Shown: piece after piece, positions 26,401-39,990 of the stretch
Layout: each line of letters begins with the position of its first letter
Position numbering within the stretch: position 1 is the first letter of the stretch
From: Viscum album
Lineage: Eukaryota; Streptophyta; Magnoliopsida; Santalales; Viscaceae
Direction of reading: 5' to 3'
Length of the DNA stretch: 64,000 nt
NCBI GenBank assembly: GCA_963277665.1
Contig: OY728123.1
Span: 628,244,915-628,308,914 of the forward strand
The notes under the pieces: generated by a model
What the model was told of the DNA's origin: nothing
Database searches by the model: none
What the model saw: only the letters and a program-made list of their open reading frames with translations
Position numbers and translations under genes: made by a program

Positions 26401-29400
26401 TACTTATATAACATTCATGTGTCTTGAGATTTTTGAAAATTATGAACTATCATATATATATATATATGAGAAATTATTTGACAAATATTATGATGTGAAA
26501 TTTAAATGGATGATGTTTTTTTAATACCCAAGACATAAACAACCCATGGAATTTAATTTTTCATGTTTCATGTTTCTTGTTCATATATAAAAAAGAATTA
26601 TCTATGTGATAAATGCTTATTGTTTCAAAAGAAAATTTATCATTCCAAAAAGCTCTTTGAATTAAATAACGCTTGAAAACATGAAATGTTTTCAAAATAA
26701 TCGATAATTAAATAGATATTTTCTAGTGTAATCTAAATTTTTTTACTCAATAAAATTAAATTTAAAATAATTATTTAAATTAAAGGAGTTTTTCTATGAA
26801 ATAAATATCATGGATTACTGTTGGTAGATTTAAATTGGAATAAATCCCTCACCTTAAGAATATATACATATAAAAAATATTGAAAAATTATTAGTGGAAT
26901 TATATGTATATATTAAAAGTGGAATTTAAGAATAATAATTATAGTTTTTGAATTTAATGGAGAAAATGATACACTATTATATTGAATATAAAATTTATAA
27001 AAATAAAATATGAATAAAATTGACTTGTGGTGTATCTTTACTTTTTTTATGTTGAGAAAATAATATCTAATTTTTGATCATCTAAGTAATTTATATTAAT
27101 TATGTGATATACTATCTAATGATTCCATTCCATGATACATGAGTTGATCATTTTAGCAGTTTGAGAGGAGTTGGCTGAGATTCATGATGTTGTGTTTTCA
27201 CTATTCTTTATGTTCAATATTAATCCACGTGAAGTGGATATATGTTTTTATAATATATCAAGTAGTATACTGGTGATCTTGTTCACCATCATAAGAGAGG
27301 GAATAATATTCATGTCTTATGGTACCGACCTAAAAATGTATTCATTTCTGTTGTAATTGTGTGATTAAAAAAATAAAAATATTAATTTATTATATTAGTT
27401 ATAGAATCAAATTCAAGAGTCACGGAAAAATATTCATGTGTGATGGTACCATCCAAAAAGTATTCCAGAGTCAAGGAATAATACTTCACCTCTATAATAA
27501 TAACATTGATATTAGAGGGAAAATCTAGGCCTCGGATCTTGGTCAAACTGGAATGGACTAGGAAATCACATTGTGGTAAAACATCACAAAAAATTCGTTT
27601 GTGTCATGAATTAATTATTACATGTTTTATATTAGGGGATGTAGAATCCATACTAATTAGATCTATGACATAAAATTTCAAAATTGAATAATTTAAGAAT
27701 ATTTTTCCAAGAATTTACAAATAGTTAATCACCTCCTCTATGTATAACTTAAGCTACATTGAGATGTTCATTAAAGATGACGTCTATATGACCAAATGAA
27801 TATAAATCATGTCACAACATGACTAAATCATGGTATGAAACAAGAAAATAAAAAATTTATAGATTTAATCATGTTATGGGAATACATAAATTTAACTTAT
27901 TATGAAGATATATATATAATTATTACTTTCCAAAAAATTAAAATGAAACCCCGTTTATAGATTAAGGAAAGTGGAATTTCCATGATTTCCCTTTTAGTAT
28001 ATGTGCATTAATTATTATTTGTCTAAAATAAAATTGAATTATTATAAAAAATTTTGATGAAGTAAAATTAATGCTTCCCTTATAAGGGATTATGTTTATT
28101 ATAATATTTTATTATTGTCATGATCTATATAGAAAGATATACCTGACTTATTAGACAATCTAAGAGTAAATATACATGAAAGGAATTAAAATTTTGAGGA
28201 TAAAATTTAAATGAGTTGTGTATTTCTATTTTTACATACCATGAATGTTTATAAAATGTTTTGATAGTAGAGATCGGAAGATGAAAATAGGCTATGTACA
28301 ATTAGATATTCCCTAATAATTGGAAATATTATGTATCCCATTTTATGTACATGACTTTTTTTCATATACCTTGATCATTGTAACAATATATGTATTAAAT
28401 TCATGATATTTCACTAAAATATAGTTAAAAACGATACTAATATATCTAACTCCTAAAAATGTTATATTCATCATATATAGTGGATATGTGGAACTAGTCT
28501 CCCGGTGGAACACAAATCCTAGTTTAAAAATAAATCATGATGATATAAAGTTACAGTGAGGATACAAATTTATATTTAATAGTGGTATAATTAAAAATAA
28601 GTGTTCCAGATAGCCAATTGATTCCAATTATATAAAATGTTTTCTATTATTTTAAATCATAGGACGAAACTGTTGAATTACAATGGATAAACTACATTTT
28701 ATCTGAGATTGGTGTGATGAAATGTAGTTTAGACCATATCATATCATTTTTTATAACATTATGGTAGTGGTTCTAACCATATAACTTGTATAAAATTAGT
28801 GTATAAATCATATACATTGAATGTATCATATCTAGATGTAATATACTTAGAGCGTTGATGTCATAGTGGGTAGATTTTCTATATAATATAATGTTGTTTT
28901 CCAAATGACAAAATCCATATCTTACCAAATACATGAATATCATAATAGATTTAGTAATTTTATAAATAATAGTATTTGGATCTAGTGTATGTCGAAGATT
29001 TTAGAGTTTTTTCTAATAATAGAATTTTTTATGTACTTTTCATTACCAATCATTGTATGCAGTTTGAAATTTTCAAGATGATTATTCTTTTTCAGAAAAT
29101 TGATTAAAAATATTTTTTTATTATTTTATAATATCTATAAACATTATCTCAAATTGATAGGTTAAATAAGTTAATGTTTAGGATCACAATGAATGTATAA
29201 AATGAAAATATTTATAAATACATCATATATATCATAATGACATCATTTATATAGGGTACATGTGATGTTTTAAAATCTTGTGATGGGAGATCATGAAAAT
29301 TAAGACGTGTGTTTATTATGATTTTTCTAACTAATCTATAGGAAGGGTTATCATGAGGAAAAATAATCCATAGGTGTTCCTTGTATTGTAAGTGTCACTG

Positions 29401-29609
29401 TACATTTCTATATTTTAGTGTGGGTAAATATTTTTTTAATGTTGGTCATTGTCATCAAAAATAAAAAAGGTCTGACAAAAATGTGTGATAAATCCCTTGA
29501 CACATATGCAGTTGGTGAAGTATCATGAATTAGGTACATCATTAATGTTATATTAATATATATATATATATTAATGATCAAAAGAGGGTGTGTCATTTAT
29601 AAGTCATAA
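20401..29609. other. A+T-rich intergenic DNA, no gene seen
   Basis: No supportable coding region. Many A-rich stretches on the plus strand suggest very old retroelement interior, but no protease, RT or zinc-knuckle motif could be read. Open frames at 21021-21263, 23124-23429, 25522-25719 and 27171-27356 are rich in Ile, Lys, Asn and Phe, as expected of chance frames in A+T-rich DNA. A short imperfect direct repeat (ATATTCATGT then ATGGTACC) occurs near 27307 and 27431. A dinucleotide TA run lies at about 26453-26467. Confidence 0.4.
29538..29578. repeat. AT-rich hairpin with TA microsatellite
   Basis: An AT dinucleotide run (about 29555-29570) is flanked by inverted arms ATCATTAAT (29538-29546) and ATTAATGAT (29570-29578), so the segment could fold as a hairpin. 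It lies 32 bases before the CACTA-like terminus. It may be chance in such A+T-rich DNA. Confidence 0.5.
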
Positions 29610-30440
29610 CACTACTAGAAATTTAATGTATTCTTATAGACTTATACCAAAGGTTTGGGAGAACCATTTCAATAGGTTACCAGTATCACCTATTTTTTAT
29701 ATTCATTTGTATAGGACTAACAAACATCCCATGTAAAAATGGTTATATTGAACCCTCATTACAACTATTAAAATATTCCATTATAATAATGTTTTTGGAT
29801 AACCATTTCTATAATCCTTAAAAAATTTAGTACATTTACCATTAATTCATTAACCAGTTGTTATGAACCAATAAATTTTTTTGGGGGACTGATGGTATAG
29901 GTTACAATATGATTCCACATTAATTTTTCAAATATTATTATGTAAAATAATATTTAAATAACATTTTAATATATATGTATGAAAAAATAAATATCTATAT
30001 TTTATAAGTGTCAAAATATGTTCATAAATTTCATTTTACTATAGTTATTATGTAATTAAGGTAAAACATATAGGATCTTGGATGAAAACTCATAGGAATT
30101 ATAATTTATAACATATCATACAATATTTTTGCACAGTCATTTTTATAGGTATAATTAAATTACCTAAATGAATTGTTTTGGAACCATTGTTATAGAACAA
30201 ATATACAAATTGTTTTCTTAAAATCAATGATATAGATCTATCCAAATGGAAAAACAATCATGGGGTCATCAATCCCTTGTTAAAGGATATAAGAAAAATA
30301 TTATAGAAAATAATAATGCTTCAAATAAATTTATATATATTTATTTCTATATTTCATGGGATGGTTTCTCTAAACCATGGTCATGGATGAAGGATCCATG
30401 GTTAAAACCATGGTACCCATGGTTATAGACATGGCCATCT
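29610..30440 (+). mobile_element. CACTA-type transposon terminus with subterminal repeats
   Basis: The segment opens with CACTACTAGAAA at 29610-29621, the terminal inverted repeat typical of plant CACTA (En/Spm) DNA transposons. As expected of that group, a short motif repeats behind the end: AACCATTTCAATAGG at 29662-29676, AACCATTTCTATAATCC at 29811-29827 and AACCATTGTTATAGAA at 30182-30197, with looser copies in both directions. A cluster of five CCATGG or CATGG words at 30370-30435 ends the patterned stretch. No transposase frame is present, so it is non-autonomous or truncated. A candidate right end is at 31959-31973. Confidence 0.55.
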
Positions 30441-33400
30441 AAAAAACCCATGATTTAAATTTCCAAAAGAGATGTCTACATGAAAGGGTTTCAAATGTAT
30501 ATTGTGATATATATATATAATAATAAATATAATATATTATACAATATAATTCATGGGAGGTTTTTATTTCTTTAAATTCTCTATTTATCTTTGGAAGTAA
30601 TGATGTATTAGTAGTAAATTCTATTGTAATGTTGTTGTGACTAATTTTCAATGGTAATTTTTTCATGATTTTATTTATCAAAGTGATTTAGTTGAATTAT
30701 AATTAACCAATATTCAATAATAATTTTAATTAATATATAAATAAATATTTTATTGAGGGAGAAGTTTTATTTATTGAATAATCCATTTTTATATGATTTT
30801 TTGTTTATATAAATTTTTAATCTTGTGGCATATAATATAATATATTACATATATGATGTTATTATTTATTTAATAAGTAATATGTTAAATAATATATATA
30901 ATAATTTGACGGTATTTCTTTGTTCGTCAGATAAATGGTTAATGGTGTCAAAGTGCTTATTTTGGAAATGGAGAGGGGACATGGTTTATTTTCAGATTCC
31001 ATTTATTATACAAAAGATTTTAAAACCCATTTTATTTCATGGATTAGATATTATAAAACACATTATCTTTAATAATACACTAATATTTCTATCCCAATTA
31101 TATTAATTATAGAGTGTCAATATACACAAGATCAGGGTGTGACATATACAAGGGGTACTAGAAGCATTCTTGATCCATCACGCTAACACCCAATGCATTG
31201 AGAATAACATATTTATCATTTAGTTTTAAGTATTGATATTTAAATAAGGATAATTTTTGAGTTATTGTGTCAAAAATGAATGAGGAAAATGAAGAAAAAA
31301 TTCATTGAAATAGATGTATTTTTTTTCTAATTAATTTAATTCATCACAAACATGTAGAACATTTTCAGGTATTTGGGTGAAGAATGTGTAAATCGTAAAG
31401 ATTAAAATCAGATCTATATGAAAAAAATTAAATGTCTGAATCATATGTACATGACTACAATATATATAGATCATTCATGAAATCATAATTTCATAGTGAT
31501 CTACATAATGTCATGGTCTTTGTTCACTAAAATAGTCCTTTATTATCATCAATCTAACTCAACTGATATGAGACTCGAACTCATTCAGGAAAATGATGTA
31601 AGTAAATAAAACAAGAAAAACCCATCAATACTCATAAATTTACTACATAATTTTTTAAGTACCTACACGAGTTTAATGTTAATTTAATATAAAACCGAAG
31701 AAATTTCAAATATTGATTTCTAGAGTTATCTATAGTATTAGTTTAAATATTAATATTATATTGGTGATATATCAATTATGATCAACATGTAGCTCTATAT
31801 TAATTATTTCAAAACATTATGGATCTTAAATCCCCCATTAAATGTGATGGAAAATTTTATCACAAAATATAATATCCTCTACTTTATTCCATTACCAACT
31901 CTTAATGTATCAATATAAGAAAAAACTTATTATCTTCCCCCATAAGATCCTCACATTCAAATATTTAGTAGTGTCTCACTTCCACAACATGTAATTATCT
32001 CCATATATATTCTCCTTGTTTATTAATAAATGATGTGAAATGGATGATAGAAAATAATTTATAACAACACTAAGATTTTGGAGAGATTAAACTCCCAAAA
32101 AAGGTATCATGTGTTATAATTCCTCCTTTATAATGGTTTTTAGGATATCTAAAACATTATATTTAGTTAAGACATACAAGACTAAAGAGATCATCTTTTT
32201 ATTTATTATATTTAGGATGTGGTACATGATAAAAGTCTGTTTAGACAATGAATTTCACGCCAAGTTCATTAACATGATAATTAAATTTTGATAATCCAAC
32301 ATTATTAAGAAATGTTAATGGGAAAAAACTCTAATTTTATCATATTTTCTCAACAATGGTTTTACAAGGGTTCTATTTTTTGGAATTGAAATTTACTCAC
32401 CTTCTATTAAGAGTAATTTAATATAATTTATCATCACGATTTTCAAAAAAAAATCTACCTTGAGTAGATAATGCACCACTAAAAGTTGACTTATGATTAT
32501 AAATGTAATATAACCAACCCATATCAAAATAGAAATAAAAATGAGAAGTAAATTATTTTTTATTCCTCACTATATAACAAGAGGACTGTCAAAATAGAAA
32601 AATATATGTTCATATAGTTTAAATTTTATTCCTTAATAATGGGTTTTAATCATGCATGCAGTATAACTGAATATAAAATTGGTAATATGGACACTATCAA
32701 GTAGATTATGCAAAAAATGTTCTTTTAGTACTCTATTTGATTCCAATATCTTCCCTATTTATCCATGGAAAAAGTATTCCAGATGTACAAAGGATTAGAA
32801 TAAAATATTTATTTTATGTATAAATATCATCAATGACTACCAAGAATATTTCATTTATGATAGAATGATATACTATACATTGTCCATAACATTAATTCCA
32901 AAAAAATATCCGTTATTCCAACCATTTAGATATCAAAGTGTTTTCTTATTTATGAATCATTGATATAACATGTACAATAATTTCTTCAAACAAATGAAAT
33001 ATTTCACATAAACAATCACTATGAATTTATTTTTTTCATCTCTTCACAAAATACCACAATCGACCTTATATTTTTAAAAACCAATTCTCTTTTTGACACA
33101 TCACATCATTAAGTACAATACATTGGGAATAGTTTTATGTCATATATGTTATCTTATACCCCACCATCCTAAATAAGCATATTTTTTAATTTAAACATCA
33201 TCCATAATCAACTATTCTATTTAGGAGCTTAAAATAATTAACAAGTATTTCCCTTCTCAATATAATTTTGTACTCATTCCATATATTCAATCTAATCATC
33301 ATGTTATAATGAATCCTCAACCCTATTAAGATCAGTTGTAAAATTACATATACTAAGATTGGAAATTCTCAAAATTATATTAGTTTATAAACTATTTCTA

Positions 33401-36165
33401 TAGTTTCCAATGTTATTTCAAAGCCCAAAATATTTTTTCCCCTGCGAACACAGATCATTTTTTCCAGTCACATTCTTAATATTTGAAATTTTTGGAGACA
33501 ACATTAGATGATTGAAAATATTTTTTAACATAGATATATTCCCCATTCTAACCAGAACATTCTAATTTAAATCCACAATTTCATTATTAACAATAAATGA
33601 TGTTTTCATAGATTTTTTATTTTATACCACATACTATGTGTATATACAAATAATATTTTCTCATCATCTCACATATAAATATTATTTAATTATATTTCAT
33701 TCAAATTTTTTATCATCAATACAAAATATCATTATAATTTTCAAGATTATATTCTTCCCAAACCACATTATATATGTTTTGTTCACTAATTGTTTACAAT
33801 GCATAAATATATAAAGTATTTATAGGGACACTATTATGTCATTTATCCAAAATTACATTATTTTCCACTTTCCAAAACCATAATTCTTTATATTCCCCCC
33901 AAAAATAAGTTCTTCCACTAAAATAACCAATTTTATTAAGGTGTGTATGAATAAAAATTTTATTATCTCGGTGTCTATAGATCTACTTTGAATTCATTTA
34001 TTCATATCAATAATAATACAAAAATATTTTTAAAAATATCCATTTGGATTTCCATATCACCACCAAACATGAATGAATATATTTTAGGTCGTTTACATAC
34101 TCACCATTAAATAGACCAATGTTATATTACTGAAATGATCAATATGTAATATTAAATAATTATCTCTATTCCTTGACTAAAATCTCACTATGCCACAAAA
34201 ATCCATGATTATAAACTTATGAGGTTTAATTTTTTATGTTGGTTTCATTTTTTTAAAACCTTCAGATTTTAGAATATATTACTCTTTAAAAAATTTCTTG
34301 TGTCTGATAGCATGTTAAGGGTACAAAACCAAATACAAATAATAAATTAATTTCCAAATTATTAAATAAAATAAATTATTATAATTTAAAATGAAAATTT
34401 TAATTTAAATCACTTTGTATATCAGGCATAATTTACTGAATGAAATACCATTTTTCTAAAAGGATTTTTTTAATTATGGATTTCAGATAAATGTATAAAT
34501 TTTTTGTTTGATATCAATAAAATATAAAGTTAATACTAAAATTATAATTTAAAAAATTAATTTCCAACAACCATGAAATGGTTATGTAATGATAAGGAAA
34601 ACTAGTTCAATAATTCATGGTCAAATGGAGATGTTTAGTATAAAAGCATCATATAATTTGAATATATTTTCATTTAAGAGATAATTTCTCTCATTATGAG
34701 TGTTAACTAATAGAATATTATTTAGTATTTATTTCTAAACAATTAATCCATCATTAATTGATAATATTTTGGTTAAAAGTAATATAATATCATTTTAAAG
34801 TAATACAATAATTTTTTATTTTCAAAACCATTCTCCTTGTGCATTATTCAATATTATCGATTATAATTAAGTTAATCACTATTGATGAATAGTTTCTATG
34901 AAAATTTTTTATCATAAATTTAGTAAAATAAAATAACCTCCATTTATTGATTATTACAGGGAGCGTAATGATAATAAAATACTTTTATGCTTAAGGATAC
35001 ATCTTTTTACGAAAAATGTTTTTATGTGTTTTGTGCATAAAATGAGAAATAATTTATGAAGATTTTAGAAATTGAATTTAATAAAACATATTTCACATTT
35101 ATGATCATCATGTAAATTTATTCAACTATGTTAAATTTTATTTTAATTCCAAAATTAATAGATATAATTATAAATGATAAGTCATCACTCTAACTGTTAA
35201 AATGATAAAAATGTGTTAAAAATTGGGTAAGGGTTCATGAAACCCAAAAATATATCATAATTGTTTTATTAAGTGTATATATAAATCACACATTTTAAAA
35301 TTCTGTATCAGGAATTTTTTTAGAAATTTTACTATGAAATTGATGTTATATTATGTTAAATTTGTAGTTATTTATTAAGCATATACTCCCTTATCATATA
35401 AAAGGATTAATATTATCCTCTCCTATACAAAGACATTGAAGGCATAATATTGAATATAATCTACCCATATAGCATTCCAAGTCACCTCCCCACATCATAG
35501 TTGTAGTTTTCACATGAAAAGACTAACCTAATAGTTCAAATGGTTTAGTCCAATGTGGGATAAGAATTGAAATGCTCTTATTTCTTAAACAAGTCCATGA
35601 ATCATTTTCATTTCATTATCATCCTCTAAATATACTATAAAATTAGTAATATTATTTAATATGTATCATAAATATATTTAATATTATTATTTTTATAAAA
35701 AATAATTATATACCACGTTTCCATCTTATGGAAAATGATAGTAGTTCTCTTCTGTATGTGCATAATACCACATCTATAATGAAACATATTTCAATTATAA
35801 TCACTGAATATCATAGATGGATATATTTTGGACTTATTTAATATATCATAAATTCATAATATACTTTTATTCTATATATATATATATTATTTATTTTATT
35901 TAATTCTTTCAATTCATAGAAAAATGAAAATATTTCTTATGTACCTGCTAATTACTCCTTCCATGGATATTCATATCTCATTTTTAATATAATCCATAAA
36001 TGGATAATATAAATGTATGTATAATGAATAAATATGGTAATTATAAAATTATTATGAATTTTTAGATGACTAAAACATTTCTATGGTGTGTGTATGGGAA
36101 GCTTTGAATAGAAACATGTATAAAAAATTGAAGATGTAATACGAAATTATTGATTATGGAAATGA
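30441..36165. other. A+T-rich intergenic DNA, no gene seen
   Basis: Nothing codes convincingly here. Open frames at 30439-30681, 30825-31106 and 32109-32291 are hydrophobic or Lys/Ile/Tyr-rich low-complexity peptides. Near 35556-35566 the minus strand reads ATCCCACATTG, close to the upstream element of plant snRNA genes, but no snRNA body follows. Confidence 0.4.
31959..31973 (-). repeat. Candidate right terminal inverted repeat of the CACTA element
   Basis: The sequence AAATATTTAGTAGTG matches the reverse complement of the left terminus at 13 of 15 positions. That would make an element of 2364 bases starting at 29610. Against it, the three flanking bases differ (TAA on the left, TCT on the right) and I do not see subterminal repeats next to it. 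Confidence 0.25.
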
Positions 36166-37180
36166 ATTATTTATAGGTGGGTAATTTTTTCGAACACATT
36201 ACCAAGGTTGTGAATCCATCTATCGAGGATACACATATTGTTGCCCTGCATTCCGGCTTCCCAAAGACTGGCGGAATTCATCGCATATTCAGGGACATTA
36301 GCTCCTTGATCTAAATGGGATAATGGGAAGTCAATTCCTCCTTCTGTGGATTCCTCCTTGGAATTCGTTACATGGTCCCTATCTCCCTTTATGATTTGAG
36401 TCATGGTTCATGAAACTTGTTCGTAGTGCCGTATCTTTTTGGGCTTCGGTTAATTACAATACTTCCATTTGGACATTCCATGGGGTGTTTACATGGTTGC
36501 AACCTTCGGTCAGAGTAAATGGAAACATCAAGCATGTCGGGGAATCTATGGATGCGTGTATATTGGGGAACCTATATTATTCCTCATAAAAGGTCAAATC
36601 AAGGAAATATAATATGAGTCATATCATGTTGGTTGTGGGGTATATTATGCTGGAGACATGTCTTTGAGGTTTTTCTATGCTTCCCATATTTAACACGGGG
36701 TATGTCGTGAGTTTAACACCTTGAATAGACGGTTCAGACTGATCAAAATACTGGTGAGAGTGGATCAGTTGGGGGAAACCCCTCGAGGGGAACACTGATG
36801 TTGGGGATAACGTGTGGTTAGTAGCTTGATTGATACAAGGAGCAGTAAAAAAGTGGAAGACATGATCTCACCGATATGTGGCGTCCCAGTTGAGAATCAA
36901 GATGGATATGGATTGTTGAGAGACGATGGAGAATGAGATGAAACCAACGTGAGGATGATGGTGATGCTTGTCTTTATCATCGAATAGAATTCTTACGTAT
37001 CCCTGTGGATGGGAGTCAAAGTATACGTAGTTCGTTGGGGCCCTAGGGCACCTAAAGAGGCGACCCGTGAGAATGGACGCATGGATGAGATCCGGAAGAA
37101 GTGGAACTTTCATTTTGGGGAAGGACCATCCTGAAAAACATAGGCTCGAGGGAGAGACCACGATGGGACATGGGTTATGG

Positions 37181-38110
37181 GATTGAACCTCAGGGAGGTT
37201 TCCAATGTATCCCAAGGTAGGTAATCAATGTCCATATAGATCAATTTAGGGGGCATAGAATTGGGGTGTGCGTAGAGGATAGAGACCTAAAGATATACCA
37301 GGGATTACATGTGGTTTGAAGCCCAGGTTGGTCTGGCACATGAGGGGAATACTAGAGATATGGGTCCCAACAAGGAAATAAAATGGATTACCATCTATTA
37401 CAGACTATAACGGTTTACAACTGGATGGGTGATAGAACAGCATGCCACTGAATGGGGTTCACAACAGCTTATCGTCGGATGGGGTTGAACCACATGCTAT
37501 CTTCCTACGTACCTTGTCTGGTAGACAAGGATCAATGCCCATGTATTTCGAATGGGTATAGTTCAACATCCTGTGGGAAAAAGGGTTCTACTATTTAATT
37601 CCATGTAGGATGAGGGTGGTCCGACATAGAGTGGTCGTGACTGATGGGTGTTGGCCTTGAACCTCAGGGAGGATTCCTATGTACCTTGCCTTGGTAAGGA
37701 TCAAAGTCCACATAGTTTGGGAGTGTTTAGTGAACCGATGTGAAGATGTCGGGACCAGTAGTTGTTGGGCTTGAACCTCAAGGAGGCTTCTACATTCCTT
37801 GCATTAAAATGGATTAAATTCCATGTAGTTCGTGAGGGTTTGGTGAACCAACATGAATGAGTCGGGACTAGTAGGTGTTGGGATTGAACCCCATGGAGTC
37901 TTCCAACATACCCTGACATGGAAAGGATCAAAGTCCACATAGTTCAAGAAGTAGGATACATTTTATCATCATATTGGATGATGGTGAACTGATGTTAAGG
38001 GGTCGGTACAAGTAGGTTTTTAGATTGAACCTCCGGGAGGATTCCCACGTACCTTTCCTTAGAAGGGATCAAAGTCCATGTAGTTTGGAATGGTTTGGGG
38101 AGTGCACTGT
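37181..38110 (+). repeat. Minisatellite B, units of about 113-140 bp, degenerate
   Basis: The anchor TTGAACC recurs at 37184, 37485, 37657, 37771, 37884 and 38024. Each time it is followed by a GGAGG/TTCC segment, 'ACGTACCTT'-like sequence, AAGGATCAA and GTCCA then ATAGTTT. The middle spacings are 114 and 113 bases; the outer ones are longer (301, 172, 140), which points to inserted or lost material. The 38025-38270 plus-strand open frame overlaps the last unit and appears accidental. Confidence 0.8.
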
Positions 38111-38227
38111 AGGGTGGCCCAAGAAGGATTCCATGGTCAATAATTACCCTAAAGTTGTAGTGGTTGTGCATAGTGTGAGAAACAAGAGGCAAAAAAAAGC
38201 CTGGAGATCATGGCGCAAAGGTGCGCC

Positions 38228-38930
38228 CATGAAGGGCTATGGATTGGGATTACATAAGGAAGCTTCGTAGGTGCCGCTAGGGAGTGGTAAAAAGGGTATG
38301 GGTCTTATGAATGGATGTTGCCCTGGTGCCGCTAAGGAGAAGCTACAAAAAATAGGGATTATTCTTGGAAGATTCATGGGTCCCACTATAGAGTGACAAC
38401 GGTAAATGGGGCTTACTCATATGAGCTACCCAAGTGCCTCTATGGAGAAGCAATAGTGATTGGGGATTATGCATGGAAGCTTCTCAGGTGCTGCTTGGGA
38501 GATGAAATAGTGTATGGGGCTTCTGCATGGAAGTTCCTATGTGCTTCTATGGTGCAGAAATAGTGTATGGGGCTTATGCATGGAAAATGATCGGGTGCTG
38601 CTATGGAGCGGCAGTGGTTAATGGGGATTATGTATGGGAGCTTCCCAGGGTGAAACTATAGAGTAGAAATGGTGAATGAGTATTATGCATGAGATCTACC
38701 CAGGTGCTAATATGGAGTAGTAATGGTGAATGGGGATTACGCATGGGAGCTGGCCGGGGTGCCGCTATAGAGTGGCAATGGTGAGTGGGACTTACGCATG
38801 GATGCTACCTAGGGAGTCTCTATAAAGTGGCAATGGTGAATGGGGATTACACATGAGAGCGGACCGAGTGACTCTATGGAGCAGCAATGGTGAATGGGGA
38901 TTATTCATGGATGTTACCTATAACATCCTC
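38228..38930 (+). repeat. Minisatellite A, thirteen 54-bp units
   Basis: The anchor TGGGGATTAT (or close variants) starts at 38245, 38299, 38353, 38407, 38461, 38515, 38568, 38622, 38677, 38731, 38786, 38841 and 38895. Spacings are 54, 54, 54, 54, 54, 53, 54, 55, 54, 55, 55 and 54. Each unit continues with GCATGGGAGCTTCCCAGGTG, then CTATGGAG and GGCAATGGTGAA, with substitutions. The period equals 18 codons and single units are open in one frame on each strand. The 53- and 55-base units and several stops prevent a long repeat protein. Confidence 0.93.
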
Positions 38931-39504
38931 CTCATGTCAGGCCATGAGGTTATCCCGACTCCATGGTGGGTTGAGGAATATAGTTGAGTTCTACACTAAT
39001 GTACTAGTCCACAAGAAGGATACTGCCAAGATAATTATAATAAGTCCGAAAAAACAGAAATGAAAAGTTTAAATCACATGCCCAACATTCGGAACACAAT
39101 GAGGGTGGTCTTGTGATGGAGGATAACTACTTCCCGGGTTCAATACACGGCATCCATGTCACATTATCCTCAAATGGGGACAAAAAAATGAGGGTCGAAT
39201 GTTGACTATGTTCAAAACATAGGTCCTGACTCAATGCCTCGTCCAAAGTCATCTCAGGAGTTATCCTAGAACGGTTGGTGAGCTGAGGTGGTATGGGACC
39301 AGGCTGTTAGGGGGGCCTTTCAGACATGAATGAGGTTGAAGATCTAAATGAGGCGAACACAAATAATGAGTTGGAGTGATGGAATGTTTGAATGTATTCC
39401 AAAACTCTTGAAATTATTCCAGTGTAATTATGGAATGAGGTATCTTATGAATTTCACATACTCCATCTCTTATTTGGAACTAAAGGAATCAATTTATTCA
39501 ATTA

Positions 39505-39990
39505 TAGGGCATGATACATTTTATAATCAGGTAGTGGGGACTATTTTAATCTCATGATTGGTGCTAAAGGAATCTCTTATTTAGTGTAAAAGGCTTCATC
39601 TACTGGTCATATAGGGAGTACTACAGTTTATAGGCATGTAGAGAGGACTATTAGCATCTTATCCATGGAGCATAAGGCATCATGTTTTTCGAGCAAGAGG
39701 CATCCAATATTTTTCATATAGGGTGTAGTATAGTTTATTGTCATATATATATATAGGAATATTAGTATCTTATTCTTGGAGTATAAGGCATCTGTTGTTT
39801 AGAGCAAGAGGAAACCTATGGTTTTCAAATAGGGCATACTATAGTTTATAATCATGCAGATATGACTATTGATATCTTAGGCATGCTGAAAAAGACATTT
39901 CTTATTTACAGAAAGAGGCATCCTGTGTTTGGATCATAAGGTGTGCTAAATTTTATAGTCATTTAGAGAGGACTATTAGGCATAAGGTGC
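39505..39990 (+). repeat. Minisatellite C, five 107-bp units
   Basis: The anchor TTATA followed by a CAT/CAG and GAGGACTATTA-like segment starts at 39521, 39628, 39735, 39846 and 39953, giving spacings of 107, 107, 111 and 107. Units also share ATAGGG, 'AAGGCATC' and 'GAGCAAGAGG' words. The third unit carries a short TA run near 39743-39753. The unit is unrelated by eye to the 54-bp and 113-bp families next to it. Confidence 0.88.

Noticed and set aside
30825..31106. 93-residue plus-strand open frame with hydrophobic stretches
   Set aside because: Low-complexity composition; apparent membrane segments come from T-rich codons. No support as a gene.
35550..35570. ATCCCACATTG on the minus strand, like the upstream element of plant snRNA genes
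   Set aside because: One or more mismatches to the element, no properly spaced TATA box was established and no snRNA body could be read downstream.
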